From: JARIHC01 sp035546975
GTDB lineage: Bacteria > Patescibacteriota > Saccharimonadia > Saccharimonadales > UBA4665
Direction of reading: 5' to 3'
Length of the DNA: 27,880 bases
NCBI GenBank assembly: GCA_035546975.1
Contig: DASZVS010000004.1
Span: 1-27,880, forward strand
Shown here: positions 13,792-20,715 of the stretch, piece by piece
Layout: every line of letters begins with the position of its first letter
Position numbering within the stretch: position 1 is the stretch's first letter
Program-made: the position numbers and the translations under genes
The notes under the pieces: model-generated
The model's database searches: none
The model's input: only the letters and a program-made list of their open reading frames with translations
Told to the model about the DNA's origin: nothing

Positions 13792-15330
13792 TTATTCTTG
13801 CAAAGTGGGCGCGCGGTAAGCGAGCGCTTCACTTATGTGGGGTGCCGTGACTTGTGCTGACTTTTCAAGGTCGGCGATAGTCCGCGCGACCTTGACAGTA
13901 CGCATGTAAGCGCGGGCTGAAAGGTTAAGCCGCGCCGCTGCTTTGTTGAACAGCGACTCTGCCTCCGCAGTCAATAATCCAAACTGTTTGAGCTCGGCAT
14001 TTGTCATAGTGGCGTTAAGCTTATTTGCGTGTCCGTACCGCCGCTTCTGTGTCATCCGGGCTTCTTGTACTCTTTGCGCGGCTGCATTGTCAGCGCTGGG
14101 AGAGGCGGGCTGGCGGAGCAGTTTATCGTGAGCTACTTCATGAATGCTGCTATATAAATCGATCCGGTCTAATATGGGCCCCGAAAGCCGCTGCTGGTAA
14201 CGTAGTACCTGAAAAGGCGGGCAGCGGCACGTTTTGCCGCTTGATGGCGTGCCATAGTAACCGCAGGGGCAAGGGTTAGCGGTGGCTACCAAAATGAAGT
14301 TTGCAGGGTATTCGGCAGTGTCTTTGGCGCGGGCGATACTTATAGTGCGGTCTTCCAGTGGCTGTCTGAGGGCCTCCAAAGTCTGCCTATTGAATTCTGG
14401 CAATTCATCGAAAAAAAGTACTCCCCTGTGTGCAAGGCTGATTTCGCCGGGGCGGAGATTAAGGCCGCCGCCAACTATGGCTACATGGCTGGCGCTGTGG
14501 TGCGGCGCGCGAAATGGCCGCTTTGTGACGATCTTTTCATAGTTATGGCTGGCTAGGCTGTGCAGGTGCGTAACCTCAAGGATTTCTTCCTGGCTTAACG
14601 GCGGCAGAACTGAAGGCAGGGCTTTTGCCAGCATGCTTTTGCCGGTGCCCGGCGGCCCGCTGAAAAATACATTATGGCCGCCTGCCGCAGCAATTTCGAG
14701 CGCTCGTTTTGCTTGGGCCTGGCCAACTACTTCGCTCAAGCGTACCGCGTGGTTGCTGCTGCTTTTAGCGCTCGCAGGCGGAATGTATTTACCGGTCCCC
14801 GTCTCGATGGGCTGAATTACGTTCGTGCCGCTGAAATGTCCGTATAAATGAGCAAGATTGGTAACAGGAATAATGGTTACGCCCGGGACTAATTGCGCTT
14901 GCTGTACGTTGCCTGCAGGAATGTAAAAGGTTTGTTTGCCGAGCGAACGCCCAGCCAGGATTTTGCCGATGATTCCGCGCACGGCGCGGACGCTGCCATC
15001 AAGCCCCAGCTCGCCGATAAAGACGCTGCTTGCAGGTACGGATACAATTTGCCCACTCGCCATGAGGATACTTATGGCTATAGCGAGATCGAAGCTGCTA
15101 TCGGCTTTGGGAATGTCTGCCGGAGCTAAATTAACAGTGATGCGTTTGCGAGGTAGCATTATATGGCTATCTGCAAAAGCACCCCTGATGCGTTCCTTTG
15201 CTTCATCTACGGCCTTATTGGCAAAGCCGACGATAATGATGTTTGGAAGGTTATTGGAGAGGTGGCATTCGATGTCGACAATAAGCCCCGCAGTGCCGGT
15301 CGAGATTATGCTTTGTACTTGTGCGCCCAT
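13792..15330 (-). CDS. comM: YifB/ComM family AAA+ ATPase (Mg-chelatase-like)
   Basis: A 512-residue protein. The N-terminal Lon-like fold domain (about 1-165) begins MGAQVQSIISTGTAGLIVDIE and contains NLPNIIIVGFANKAVDEAKERIR. The AAA+ Mg-chelatase domain (about 195-400) has Walker A GPPGTGKS at 225-232 and Walker B GVLFFDELPEF at 303-313. A Cys-rich insert CPCGYYG...TCRC is at about 354-370. The C-terminal helical part reads LSARAYMRTVKVARTIADLE. ComM is a hexameric helicase that drives branch migration when DNA taken up by transformation is integrated. AAAGGT lies 8 bases before the ATG. A 240-base leader with a promoter and terminator-like hairpin precedes it. Full length by family standard (about 500). 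Confidence 0.95.
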   Translation of the reverse strand: MGAQVQSIISTGTAGLIVDIECHLSNNLPNIIIVGFANKAVDEAKERIRGAFADSHIMLPRKRITVNLAPADIPKADSSFDLAIAISILMASGQIVSVPASSVFIGELGLDGSVRAVRGIIGKILAGRSLGKQTFYIPAGNVQQAQLVPGVTIIPVTNLAHLYGHFSGTNVIQPIETGTGKYIPPASAKSSSNHAVRLSEVVGQAQAKRALEIAAAGGHNVFFSGPPGTGKSMLAKALPSVLPPLSQEEILEVTHLHSLASHNYEKIVTKRPFRAPHHSASHVAIVGGGLNLRPGEISLAHRGVLFFDELPEFNRQTLEALRQPLEDRTISIARAKDTAEYPANFILVATANPCPCGYYGTPSSGKTCRCPPFQVLRYQQRLSGPILDRIDLYSSIHEVAHDKLLRQPASPSADNAAAQRVQEARMTQKRRYGHANKLNATMTNAELKQFGLLTAEAESLFNKAAARLNLSARAYMRTVKVARTIADLEKSAQVTAPHISEALAYRAPTLQE

Positions 15331-15394
15331 AGGCTGGACCTTTCGCGTATTCGGGCAGCAAAACGGCGGATTGGCAAGCTATTTTCCGGTTGCC

Positions 15395-15569
15395 AAAAGT
15401 AAAACACCTTGTCCCGGGAAAGACAAGGTGTTTTAAGTATAATTTAAGATTTTTGTTTGGCGTTTGGTTTTTAAAGTTTTGGTTGCTGTTTGGTGGAACA
15501 ACGACTTGCGAGAAATCGTTGTTCCGTTTTCGGCTTTTTGTTTTTGAGCACTTAATTTACTCAAGCGCT
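15395..15569 (-). ncRNA. small RNA or attenuated leader upstream of comM
   Basis: On the minus strand a good promoter (15604-15576) would start an RNA near 15569. It contains a 10-bp perfect hairpin GGAACAACGA/TCGTTGTTCC (15495-15525), then about 60 bases that are almost free of G on this strand and so probably single-stranded, then a 13-bp terminator hairpin followed by a short T-run. Readthrough would continue to comM, 65 bases further on. It can be a stand-alone RNA of about 170 bases or a premature-termination control of comM. A plus-strand reading is possible too (TATAAT at 15438-15443, T-rich tail after the 10-bp hairpin) but lacks a -35. Confidence 0.5.
15401..15434 (-). terminator. 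intrinsic terminator in the comM leader
   Basis: AAAACACCTTGTC pairs perfectly with GACAAGGTGTTTT (13 bp), loop of 8 bases. On the minus strand it continues ACTTTT. No plus-strand gene ends here. Confidence 0.8.
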
Positions 15570-15575
15570 ATACGT

Positions 15576-15604
15576 ATCTTATAGAATAGGGAAAACCACG
15601 TCAA
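15576..15604 (-). promoter_or_regulatory. promoter of the comM leader RNA
   Basis: TTGACG (15604-15599) and TAAGAT (15581-15576) with a 17-base spacer on the minus strand. Confidence 0.65.
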
Positions 15605-15859
15605 TAACAATTATGGTTATTTTCTTCAGAAACCTGTGCATAACTTTTCATCGCATGGCGCCGGCGGCTTGCAAGGGCGAGTTTCGGCAAAGCCTGCAAA
15701 CGGCCATTCGGCGTATTTTACGGGACGGTAAAACCTGTCTGAACTTGTTCCGGCAAGGTTTGGTCTGCTGGCGTTTTGCGACTGAAAAGCAGGCCATATT
15801 TATAGCCTATACAGCACGAGTGCCTGAACGGAGCGTACCCAGATTGAAGCATAAGAGGA
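15605..15859. other. gene-free stretch between two divergent RNA promoters
   Basis: I see no convincing gene here. A 90-codon plus-strand frame (15613-15885) exists but is Arg/Cys-rich, has no ribosome binding site and resembles nothing. Short motifs such as GGCAAAGCCTGCAA, CCGGCAAGG and GACGGTAAAACCTGTC repeat loosely and form weak stems. TGTGCATAA at 15636-15644 is one base from a DnaA box but stands alone. Confidence 0.4.
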
Positions 15860-15888
15860 TTGACTTTTTGCAAGCTTCGTGCTAGATT
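15860..15888 (+). promoter_or_regulatory. promoter of the structured RNA
   Basis: TTGACT (15860-15865) and TAGATT (15883-15888) with a 17-base spacer. Expected start near 15895. Confidence 0.7.
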
Positions 15889-15894
15889 TAGGGA

Positions 15895-16148
15895 TGTAAG
15901 TCACAAAAACAAAAACTACAATTCAAGTTTTCTAAAGCTCTTGCGGGAGCGGCTTACGAGCTTATTGGGTGCCAACGATGACACCCCACGGAGGTATCCG
16001 TATATCGCTCTGTTCGGCCTTATCGGCCGATAGAGCGGTCAGTCACGGTGCTCTAACTTGTTAGAGCCCACTCCCTAGTCGTGGGTGATAAGCGCTACAG
16101 AAGTAATTACATATATGAGCGGATTTATCACCCCGGCACCATTTTTTT
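15895..16148 (+). ncRNA. highly folded RNA of unknown class
   Basis: After an unstructured A-rich start (15901-15925) a series of stems follows: AAGCTC/GAGCTT (15935-15963), GGGTG/CACCC (15967-15986), ACGGA/TCCGT with loop GGTA (15988-16001), CGCTCT/AGAGCG enclosing TCGGCC/GGCCGA (16006-16037), GCTCTAAC/GTTAGAGC (16050-16067), and GGGTGATAA/TTATCACCC enclosing CGCT/AGCG (16083-16133). GGTGCC (15968-15973) can also pair with GGCACC (16135-16140), closing the whole domain right before ATTTTTTT. A second GGTGCC at 16158-16163 could compete for the same partner. I find no tmRNA, SRP, 6S or known riboswitch signature. It could be an independent RNA or the leader of the membrane-protein gene at 16236. 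Confidence 0.55.
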
Positions 16149-16235
16149 GCTCTATAAGGTGCCAGCTGGACAGCTTGCCTAAAGAGTAACGTCTTCCGGT
16201 AAATTTATAAATCGAATCCCAAGCCTCACACATAC

Positions 16236-16610
16236 ATGAAAAAAATAGCCTCACGCTCCAGAATTTGGCCTGCAGCAAGTCTTTTGGCTGCGGATTGCCT
16301 GATGTTCGGGCTTATAAACCCGCACACTACGCCATCCTTTATGCTTGCCGCGGGATTTTTATTACTCGCGGCCAATATCTATTACATAGTGCTTAATTGC
16401 CTGAAACTCGGGAAATGGTACGGGCTTGGCTCTGGTGCCCATGAGCGCCGTTTTGCCCGAACGGTAGCAGGTGTGATTGGCGGCCTCGTCGCGCTGCAGT
16501 CGATCGGCGAGTTGAGCTCGCATGACGTGTTACTGGCATTGCCCTTAGTATTCATAGCGTATATCTATATGTCGTACGGGAAACCGGCCAAACAACCTGC
16601 CGAGAGCTAA
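16236..16610 (+). CDS. small membrane protein with four TM segments
   Basis: A 124-residue protein, not assigned to a family. Hydrophobic segments lie at about residues 10-27, 33-54, 76-91 and 97-112, with a basic loop GSGAHERRFAR between the second and third, and a polar end KPAKQPAES. The start at 16236 gives a normal MKK N terminus, without a Shine-Dalgarno. It lies 88 bases downstream of the folded RNA and has only a weak promoter of its own (TATAAA, 16206-16211), so readthrough from that RNA may control it. That it is a real gene rests on the clean TM pattern; function unknown. Confidence 0.65.
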   Translation: MKKIASRSRIWPAASLLAADCLMFGLINPHTTPSFMLAAGFLLLAANIYYIVLNCLKLGKWYGLGSGAHERRFARTVAGVIGGLVALQSIGELSSHDVLLALPLVFIAYIYMSYGKPAKQPAES

Positions 16611-16661
16611 CATTTTTGCGGCCCGCCTCTTGACCATCTTCTATAACTAGCGGCTTTGCTC

Positions 16662-16667
16662 TATAAT
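16662..16667 (+). promoter_or_regulatory. -10 box TATAAT for the Pro-rich protein/ATPase operon
   Basis: TATAAT ends 7 bases before the ATG at 16675, so the mRNA would be leaderless. A TTGACC occurs at 16630-16635 but at a wrong distance (26 bases). Confidence 0.55.
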
Positions 16668-16674
16668 ATAGGGT

Positions 16675-17091
16675 ATGAACCCTGGTTCAAATGAAACGCC
16701 TGGTATTAGCCTGCCACCACCTAGCGAACAGCAACCGGCCGCACCGGCTGAGTCCGCTGGAGTGCCGGCTGTGCCGGAGCGCCAATCTGCCAACCCCGAG
16801 GCTGCCTCTAATAATGCGGCAGCCTCGCCGCCTATTATGCCGCCGCCGGTGGCACCAGCCATACCTACGGGCGCTGCTGGCAGTCAAACTGATGATTCGT
16901 CCACAACGAAGTCAACTACTTCTAAGGTGTTAAAAGACGATGACCTTATCGAAAAAGAATGGGTGGATAAAGCGAAGCGGATCGTAGAACAAACCCGGAG
17001 TGATCCTCACCGGCAAAGTGAAGAGCTTACGCTGGTAAAGGCCGACTATATGAAGAAGCGATACAATAAAACAATTAAAGTAGAGAAGTAG
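16675..17091 (+). CDS. Pro-rich protein with conserved charged C-terminal segment
   Basis: A 138-residue soluble protein. Residues 1-65 are low complexity (Pro, Ala, Ser). Residues 83-138 are a charged helical segment (DDDLIEKEWVDKAKRIVEQ, then LTLVKADYMKKRYNKTIKVEK) that looks like a binding helix. I have seen this ending in candidate-phylum proteins encoded next to secretion-type ATPases but cannot name it. The next gene starts 5 bases after its stop, so the pair is an operon, and a role as adaptor or accessory subunit of that ATPase is inferred. Confidence 0.7.
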   Translation: MNPGSNETPGISLPPPSEQQPAAPAESAGVPAVPERQSANPEAASNNAAASPPIMPPPVAPAIPTGAAGSQTDDSSTTKSTTSKVLKDDDLIEKEWVDKAKRIVEQTRSDPHRQSEELTLVKADYMKKRYNKTIKVEK

Positions 17092-17096
17092 GCGTA

Positions 17097-20000
17097 ATGA
17101 CTGGATTCTTAGTTGCGCTGGCTCTCATTTTTGTGCTGGCCCTCATTGCGGCGCCGATTATATTTTTGCAAGCCCGCAAAAGCTTCCGTGAACAAAAAAA
17201 CTATGAGCGGGGGCTTAAGTTCGTGCCGCTGTTTATCCATTTGCCGCCGCCAAGCGATGACATAGAGGTTGGCGCGCGAGACCAGCGGGATGTTACCGAA
17301 GAAACTATCAGCAAAGCCGAGATTATCTATAACATTATTGCCAGTACGCTCGAGAAAAGCTTCAAATATAGTTTTTACGGCCAACGCCACTTTGCCTTTG
17401 AAATTATAGGCACCCAAGGCTTCGTATATTTTTATGCTGCCGTGCCTATTGCGCTCCTTGAAGTTGTTAAGCAGGCGGTAGTCAGCGCTTATCCTGCAGC
17501 CCAGTTAGAAGAAGTAGCCGAACACAATATCTTTAGTCCGGTGGGCAAAGTAGCGGGCACTATAGGCGGTGAATTCAGCTTGAAAGAGCCGTATGCCTAT
17601 CCTATTGCTACCTTCCAGGACTTAAAGCGCGACGCAATGCAGTCACTTCTCAATGCGCTCTCGACTCTTGGAAAAGAAGACGGCGCCGCTATCCAGATAC
17701 TTATGCGCCCGGCAAATCCTTCTTGGACTAAAACGGCGACCTCGCTTGCCAGCAGCAAAAGGAAAGGCGATAAGGGTTTCGGCGGCGTCAAGGAAACGTC
17801 CAAGAGCCTCGCCGTAGCCTTTGTGAAGCCGCCGGACGGGGGTAAAGATAGCGACGGCGGCAAGAAATCCCCGGAATTATCGAATCTGGAGCAGTCCACG
17901 CTCGATTCAATTGACGAAAAGACCAGACATCCCGGTTATGAGGTTATGATCAGGGTGGTTGCCTCATCCAACGTGAGCCAGCGGGCCCAGGCTATTCTTT
18001 CTAATATTGTGGCGGCTTTCTCACTGTATGATGCACCGGGCAAAAACGGCTTCAAGTTTACCCCGGCCAAAGATATAGATTCGCTGGTAACGTCATATAT
18101 TATGCGATTCTTTCCGCCGGAACACGCCAAGAACATCTTAAATTCTGTGGAGCTTGCGACCATTTTCCATTTTCCGGACCAGCGTAATATCCCGACCTCC
18201 CAGCTCAGCCGCCAGGATTCCAAACAGGTTGACGGCCCGCGTAATGTGCCTGAGCAGGGCCTCTTGCTTGGCTACAACATCTTCCGCGGCGCGAAGAAAC
18301 CAATACGCTTGAGCGACCATGACCGCCAACGGCACATGTACGTAGTCGGCCAGACCGGTACCGGTAAGTCTACTTTCTTAGAGAACCTAGCTTTGCAGGA
18401 TATGCTGAATGGCAATGGCTTCGCATTTGTAGATCCTCACGGCGATACGGCGGAGAAGCTGCTGGCTATGGTGCCGCGCGAACGCACAGAGGATGTCATT
18501 TACTTTTCGCCGGCCGATATGGACTATCCTATGGGCTTAAACTTGTTCGAATATAATTCGCCGGACCAGAAAGATTTTCTTATCCAAGAGGCCCTGAATA
18601 TGCTGTACAAATTGTACGATCCACAACACCAAGGGATTATGGGCCCGCGCTACGAGCACTTATTCAGGCATGCCGCGCTGACTGTTATGGCCGATCCGAA
18701 TGGCGGTACTTTTGTAGACATACCGAAGTTATTCCGAGACCCCCAATACGTGAAGCAAAAATTACAATACGTTAAAAGCCAGGATACTTTAGAGTTCTGG
18801 CAGAAAGAAATGCCACAATCACAACGTTCTAATGAGTTCGGCGACGTGGTGAGCTGGTTCGTCAGTAAGTTCGGCGCGTTCCTGTCTAATGAAATGATGC
18901 GCAACATTATCGGCCAGACAAAAAGCGCCTTTGATTTGCGCGACATAATGGATAACAAAAAGATCCTGATCGTGAACCTGAGCAAGGGCCGCACGGGCGA
19001 CCTGAACAGTAAATTGCTCGGCATGGTTTTCGTGATGAAATTCCAAGCCGCCGCCATGAGCCGGGCTGACATCCCGGAAGATGAGCGTGTTGATTTCAGC
19101 TTATACGTCGATGAGTTCCAGAACTTTTCAACCGAAAGCTTTGCTACCATCATGTCCGAGGCGCGGAAATACCACTTGAATCTGATTGTGGCCAACCAGT
19201 TTACAACGCAGTTAACGGAAGAAATCCGTGATGCAGTCTTCGGTAATATGGGTACGATTGTTTCTTTCCGCGTAGGCCAAAACGACGTGGATGCGCTTGC
19301 TAAATACTTCCAACCGATATTTGATGGGGATGACCTGTTGCGCGTGCCAAACTACAACACTATTGTTCGTACACTTATAGGTGGCGTGCCGACCCAGCCG
19401 TTCAGTATGGCGACGCTTCCAAGCCTAGGGACGCCTAACCCGCGCCTGTCCGAGGCGCTCAAGCAGCTATCTGCGGCCAAATATGGCAAGCCTCGGGCGA
19501 TGATTGATAAAGAGATTAATGAACGGTTAGCTACGAAGCCGAGCCGCCCGGCCAGCCGGGCTACTGCGCCTAGCGGAAATAGCAACGCCCTTGCACCCTC
19601 TTCCGGCCGTCCGGCTGCGCCAAGGCCAACTGGCACAGGCAACTTCTTAGACGAATGGCTTGATAAGCGCCAGACTGTTGTACCGGCAACTTCAGGAGCG
19701 CCGATCCCGGTGAGCGCCTCTCCGCCGGTACAACCGGCTTCCACGCCGCCCGCCCAGCCTACAGTGGCGCCTACGCCACATCAGCCTGTCATGGCTCCAG
19801 CCGGGCCGCCGCCAAGTTTTTCTTCGACTACGGCGCCTGCCGCTTCTCCTATGTCTGTGCCTGCGCCGATGCCCGATCCTTCGATTAAGCCCGTCGGTGC
19901 TTCACCCAACATATCGAGCGACGAATTAGAGAACCAGCAGGTGCATAAGATTGCTTCTGAATTGAAACAGGAATTGCAGGCATCGAAAAAGGAACCCGTA

Positions 20001-20102
20001 ACGGTCAAGAAGACTGAGCATGTGGCGGACTTGCGGCCGGGCAAAGACGACACCATTTTCATCGATCGCGACGGCTCATTCCGCCACACCAGTACTACTT
20101 AG
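17097..20102 (+). CDS. TraG/VirD4-like type IV secretion coupling ATPase
   Basis: A 1001-residue protein. One TM segment at the N terminus (about 4-26). Residues 30-390 form a long domain with no clear match, and a Gly/Lys/Ser-rich insert (about 218-262). Residues about 395-770 are an AAA-like motor of the VirD4/TraG/HerA class: Walker A GQTGTGKST at 418-426, DPHGDTAEKLL at 446-456, and Walker B SLYVDEFQNFS at 668-678, plus the TraM-recognition-like region TIMSEARKYHLNLIVANQFTTQL. Residues about 810-940 are a Pro/Ala/Ser-rich linker ending in a charged tail. Such motors feed DNA or proteins to a type IV channel, or pump DNA at division. No relaxase or channel genes are nearby. It follows the Pro-rich gene by 5 bases. 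Confidence 0.85.
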   Translation: MTGFLVALALIFVLALIAAPIIFLQARKSFREQKNYERGLKFVPLFIHLPPPSDDIEVGARDQRDVTEETISKAEIIYNIIASTLEKSFKYSFYGQRHFAFEIIGTQGFVYFYAAVPIALLEVVKQAVVSAYPAAQLEEVAEHNIFSPVGKVAGTIGGEFSLKEPYAYPIATFQDLKRDAMQSLLNALSTLGKEDGAAIQILMRPANPSWTKTATSLASSKRKGDKGFGGVKETSKSLAVAFVKPPDGGKDSDGGKKSPELSNLEQSTLDSIDEKTRHPGYEVMIRVVASSNVSQRAQAILSNIVAAFSLYDAPGKNGFKFTPAKDIDSLVTSYIMRFFPPEHAKNILNSVELATIFHFPDQRNIPTSQLSRQDSKQVDGPRNVPEQGLLLGYNIFRGAKKPIRLSDHDRQRHMYVVGQTGTGKSTFLENLALQDMLNGNGFAFVDPHGDTAEKLLAMVPRERTEDVIYFSPADMDYPMGLNLFEYNSPDQKDFLIQEALNMLYKLYDPQHQGIMGPRYEHLFRHAALTVMADPNGGTFVDIPKLFRDPQYVKQKLQYVKSQDTLEFWQKEMPQSQRSNEFGDVVSWFVSKFGAFLSNEMMRNIIGQTKSAFDLRDIMDNKKILIVNLSKGRTGDLNSKLLGMVFVMKFQAAAMSRADIPEDERVDFSLYVDEFQNFSTESFATIMSEARKYHLNLIVANQFTTQLTEEIRDAVFGNMGTIVSFRVGQNDVDALAKYFQPIFDGDDLLRVPNYNTIVRTLIGGVPTQPFSMATLPSLGTPNPRLSEALKQLSAAKYGKPRAMIDKEINERLATKPSRPASRATAPSGNSNALAPSSGRPAAPRPTGTGNFLDEWLDKRQTVVPATSGAPIPVSASPPVQPASTPPAQPTVAPTPHQPVMAPAGPPPSFSSTTAPAASPMSVPAPMPDPSIKPVGASPNISSDELENQQVHKIASELKQELQASKKEPVTVKKTEHVADLRPGKDDTIFIDRDGSFRHTSTT

Positions 20103-20115
20103 GAGAGGGCTACCA

Positions 20116-20706
20116 CTATTCGGTTGCGTGACGGCGCGACCGCATGGCAACCCAAATAAGTAGTTCCAGCGCCAAGCCGGCCGCGAAACCGCCCACAAAG
20201 AGCAGCGTGAATACTACATAGTTGTACTGGAAGCCGACGTGGCGCGCCAAATATACGTAACCGAGTGTGCCGGCAAAGGCCACAATGCCACCACCCAGCA
20301 GGCCTGAGGGACGGCTGATGCTCTTGCCGGCTACGTCGCTAGCTACCCGCACAGCCGGCCGGTGCACGAAGCGGCTTAAAAGACGCTCGGGAGCCGGTAA
20401 TTTACGTTGTATGTGTTGGAGCTCACGGTGCACGGTGATGTCCTGAAGGGCTTGGCTTACGAATCCCGGCTGAGGTTGCTCACCAGGCGCTTCGCTGGCT
20501 TGTAAATCTAAATCATGCAAAGATTTTTCACTGCTCGCGGATTCTTCTTCTACAACGCTTCGGGCTTGCTCAAGCCGCTCACGAGGGTCGGCCTCGCCGG
20601 GCCTTAGCGGTTCGGCATGCTCTGCATCGGGCAGGGCAAGCTCGCGCCCTTCGGTAAGTAGCTCAAATTGCTCATGCCGGTTTGTATTAGGGTGTTGCTC
20701 GCTCAT
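20116..20706 (-). CDS. membrane protein with long acidic cytoplasmic region and two TM segments
   Basis: A 196-residue protein, family not recognised. Residues 1-120 are hydrophilic and rich in Glu, Arg and Leu (helical, partly coiled-coil-like: RERLEQARSVVEEE, LQDITVHRELQHIQRKL). Residues about 135-155 and 162-186 are TM segments, with a short RRHATE end. AGGAGGG lies 4 bases before the ATG, a strong site compared with most genes here. It starts 9 bases after the stop of the LPNTG-type surface protein, so the two are co-transcribed, and it converges with the ATPase gene with 13 bases between stops. Confidence 0.75.
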   Translation of the reverse strand: MSEQHPNTNRHEQFELLTEGRELALPDAEHAEPLRPGEADPRERLEQARSVVEEESASSEKSLHDLDLQASEAPGEQPQPGFVSQALQDITVHRELQHIQRKLPAPERLLSRFVHRPAVRVASDVAGKSISRPSGLLGGGIVAFAGTLGYVYLARHVGFQYNYVVFTLLFVGGFAAGLALELLIWVAMRSRRHATE

Positions 20707-20715
20707 ATTTCCCTC

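Noticed and set aside
15636..15644. TGTGCATAA as a DnaA box near an origin
   Set aside because: A single one-mismatch site without a cluster, AT-rich unwinding region or dnaA/dnaN nearby.
15613..15885. 90-codon plus-strand frame upstream of the folded RNA
   Set aside because: Arg/Cys-rich composition, no ribosome site or promoter, no family resemblance, and its end overlaps the promoter at 15860-15888.
15895..16235. Folded RNA as a tmRNA (ssrA)
   Set aside because: No tRNA-like ends: I find neither the 5' GGGG...TTCGAC segment nor a T-arm with CCA, and possible tag frames do not end in Ala-rich codons.
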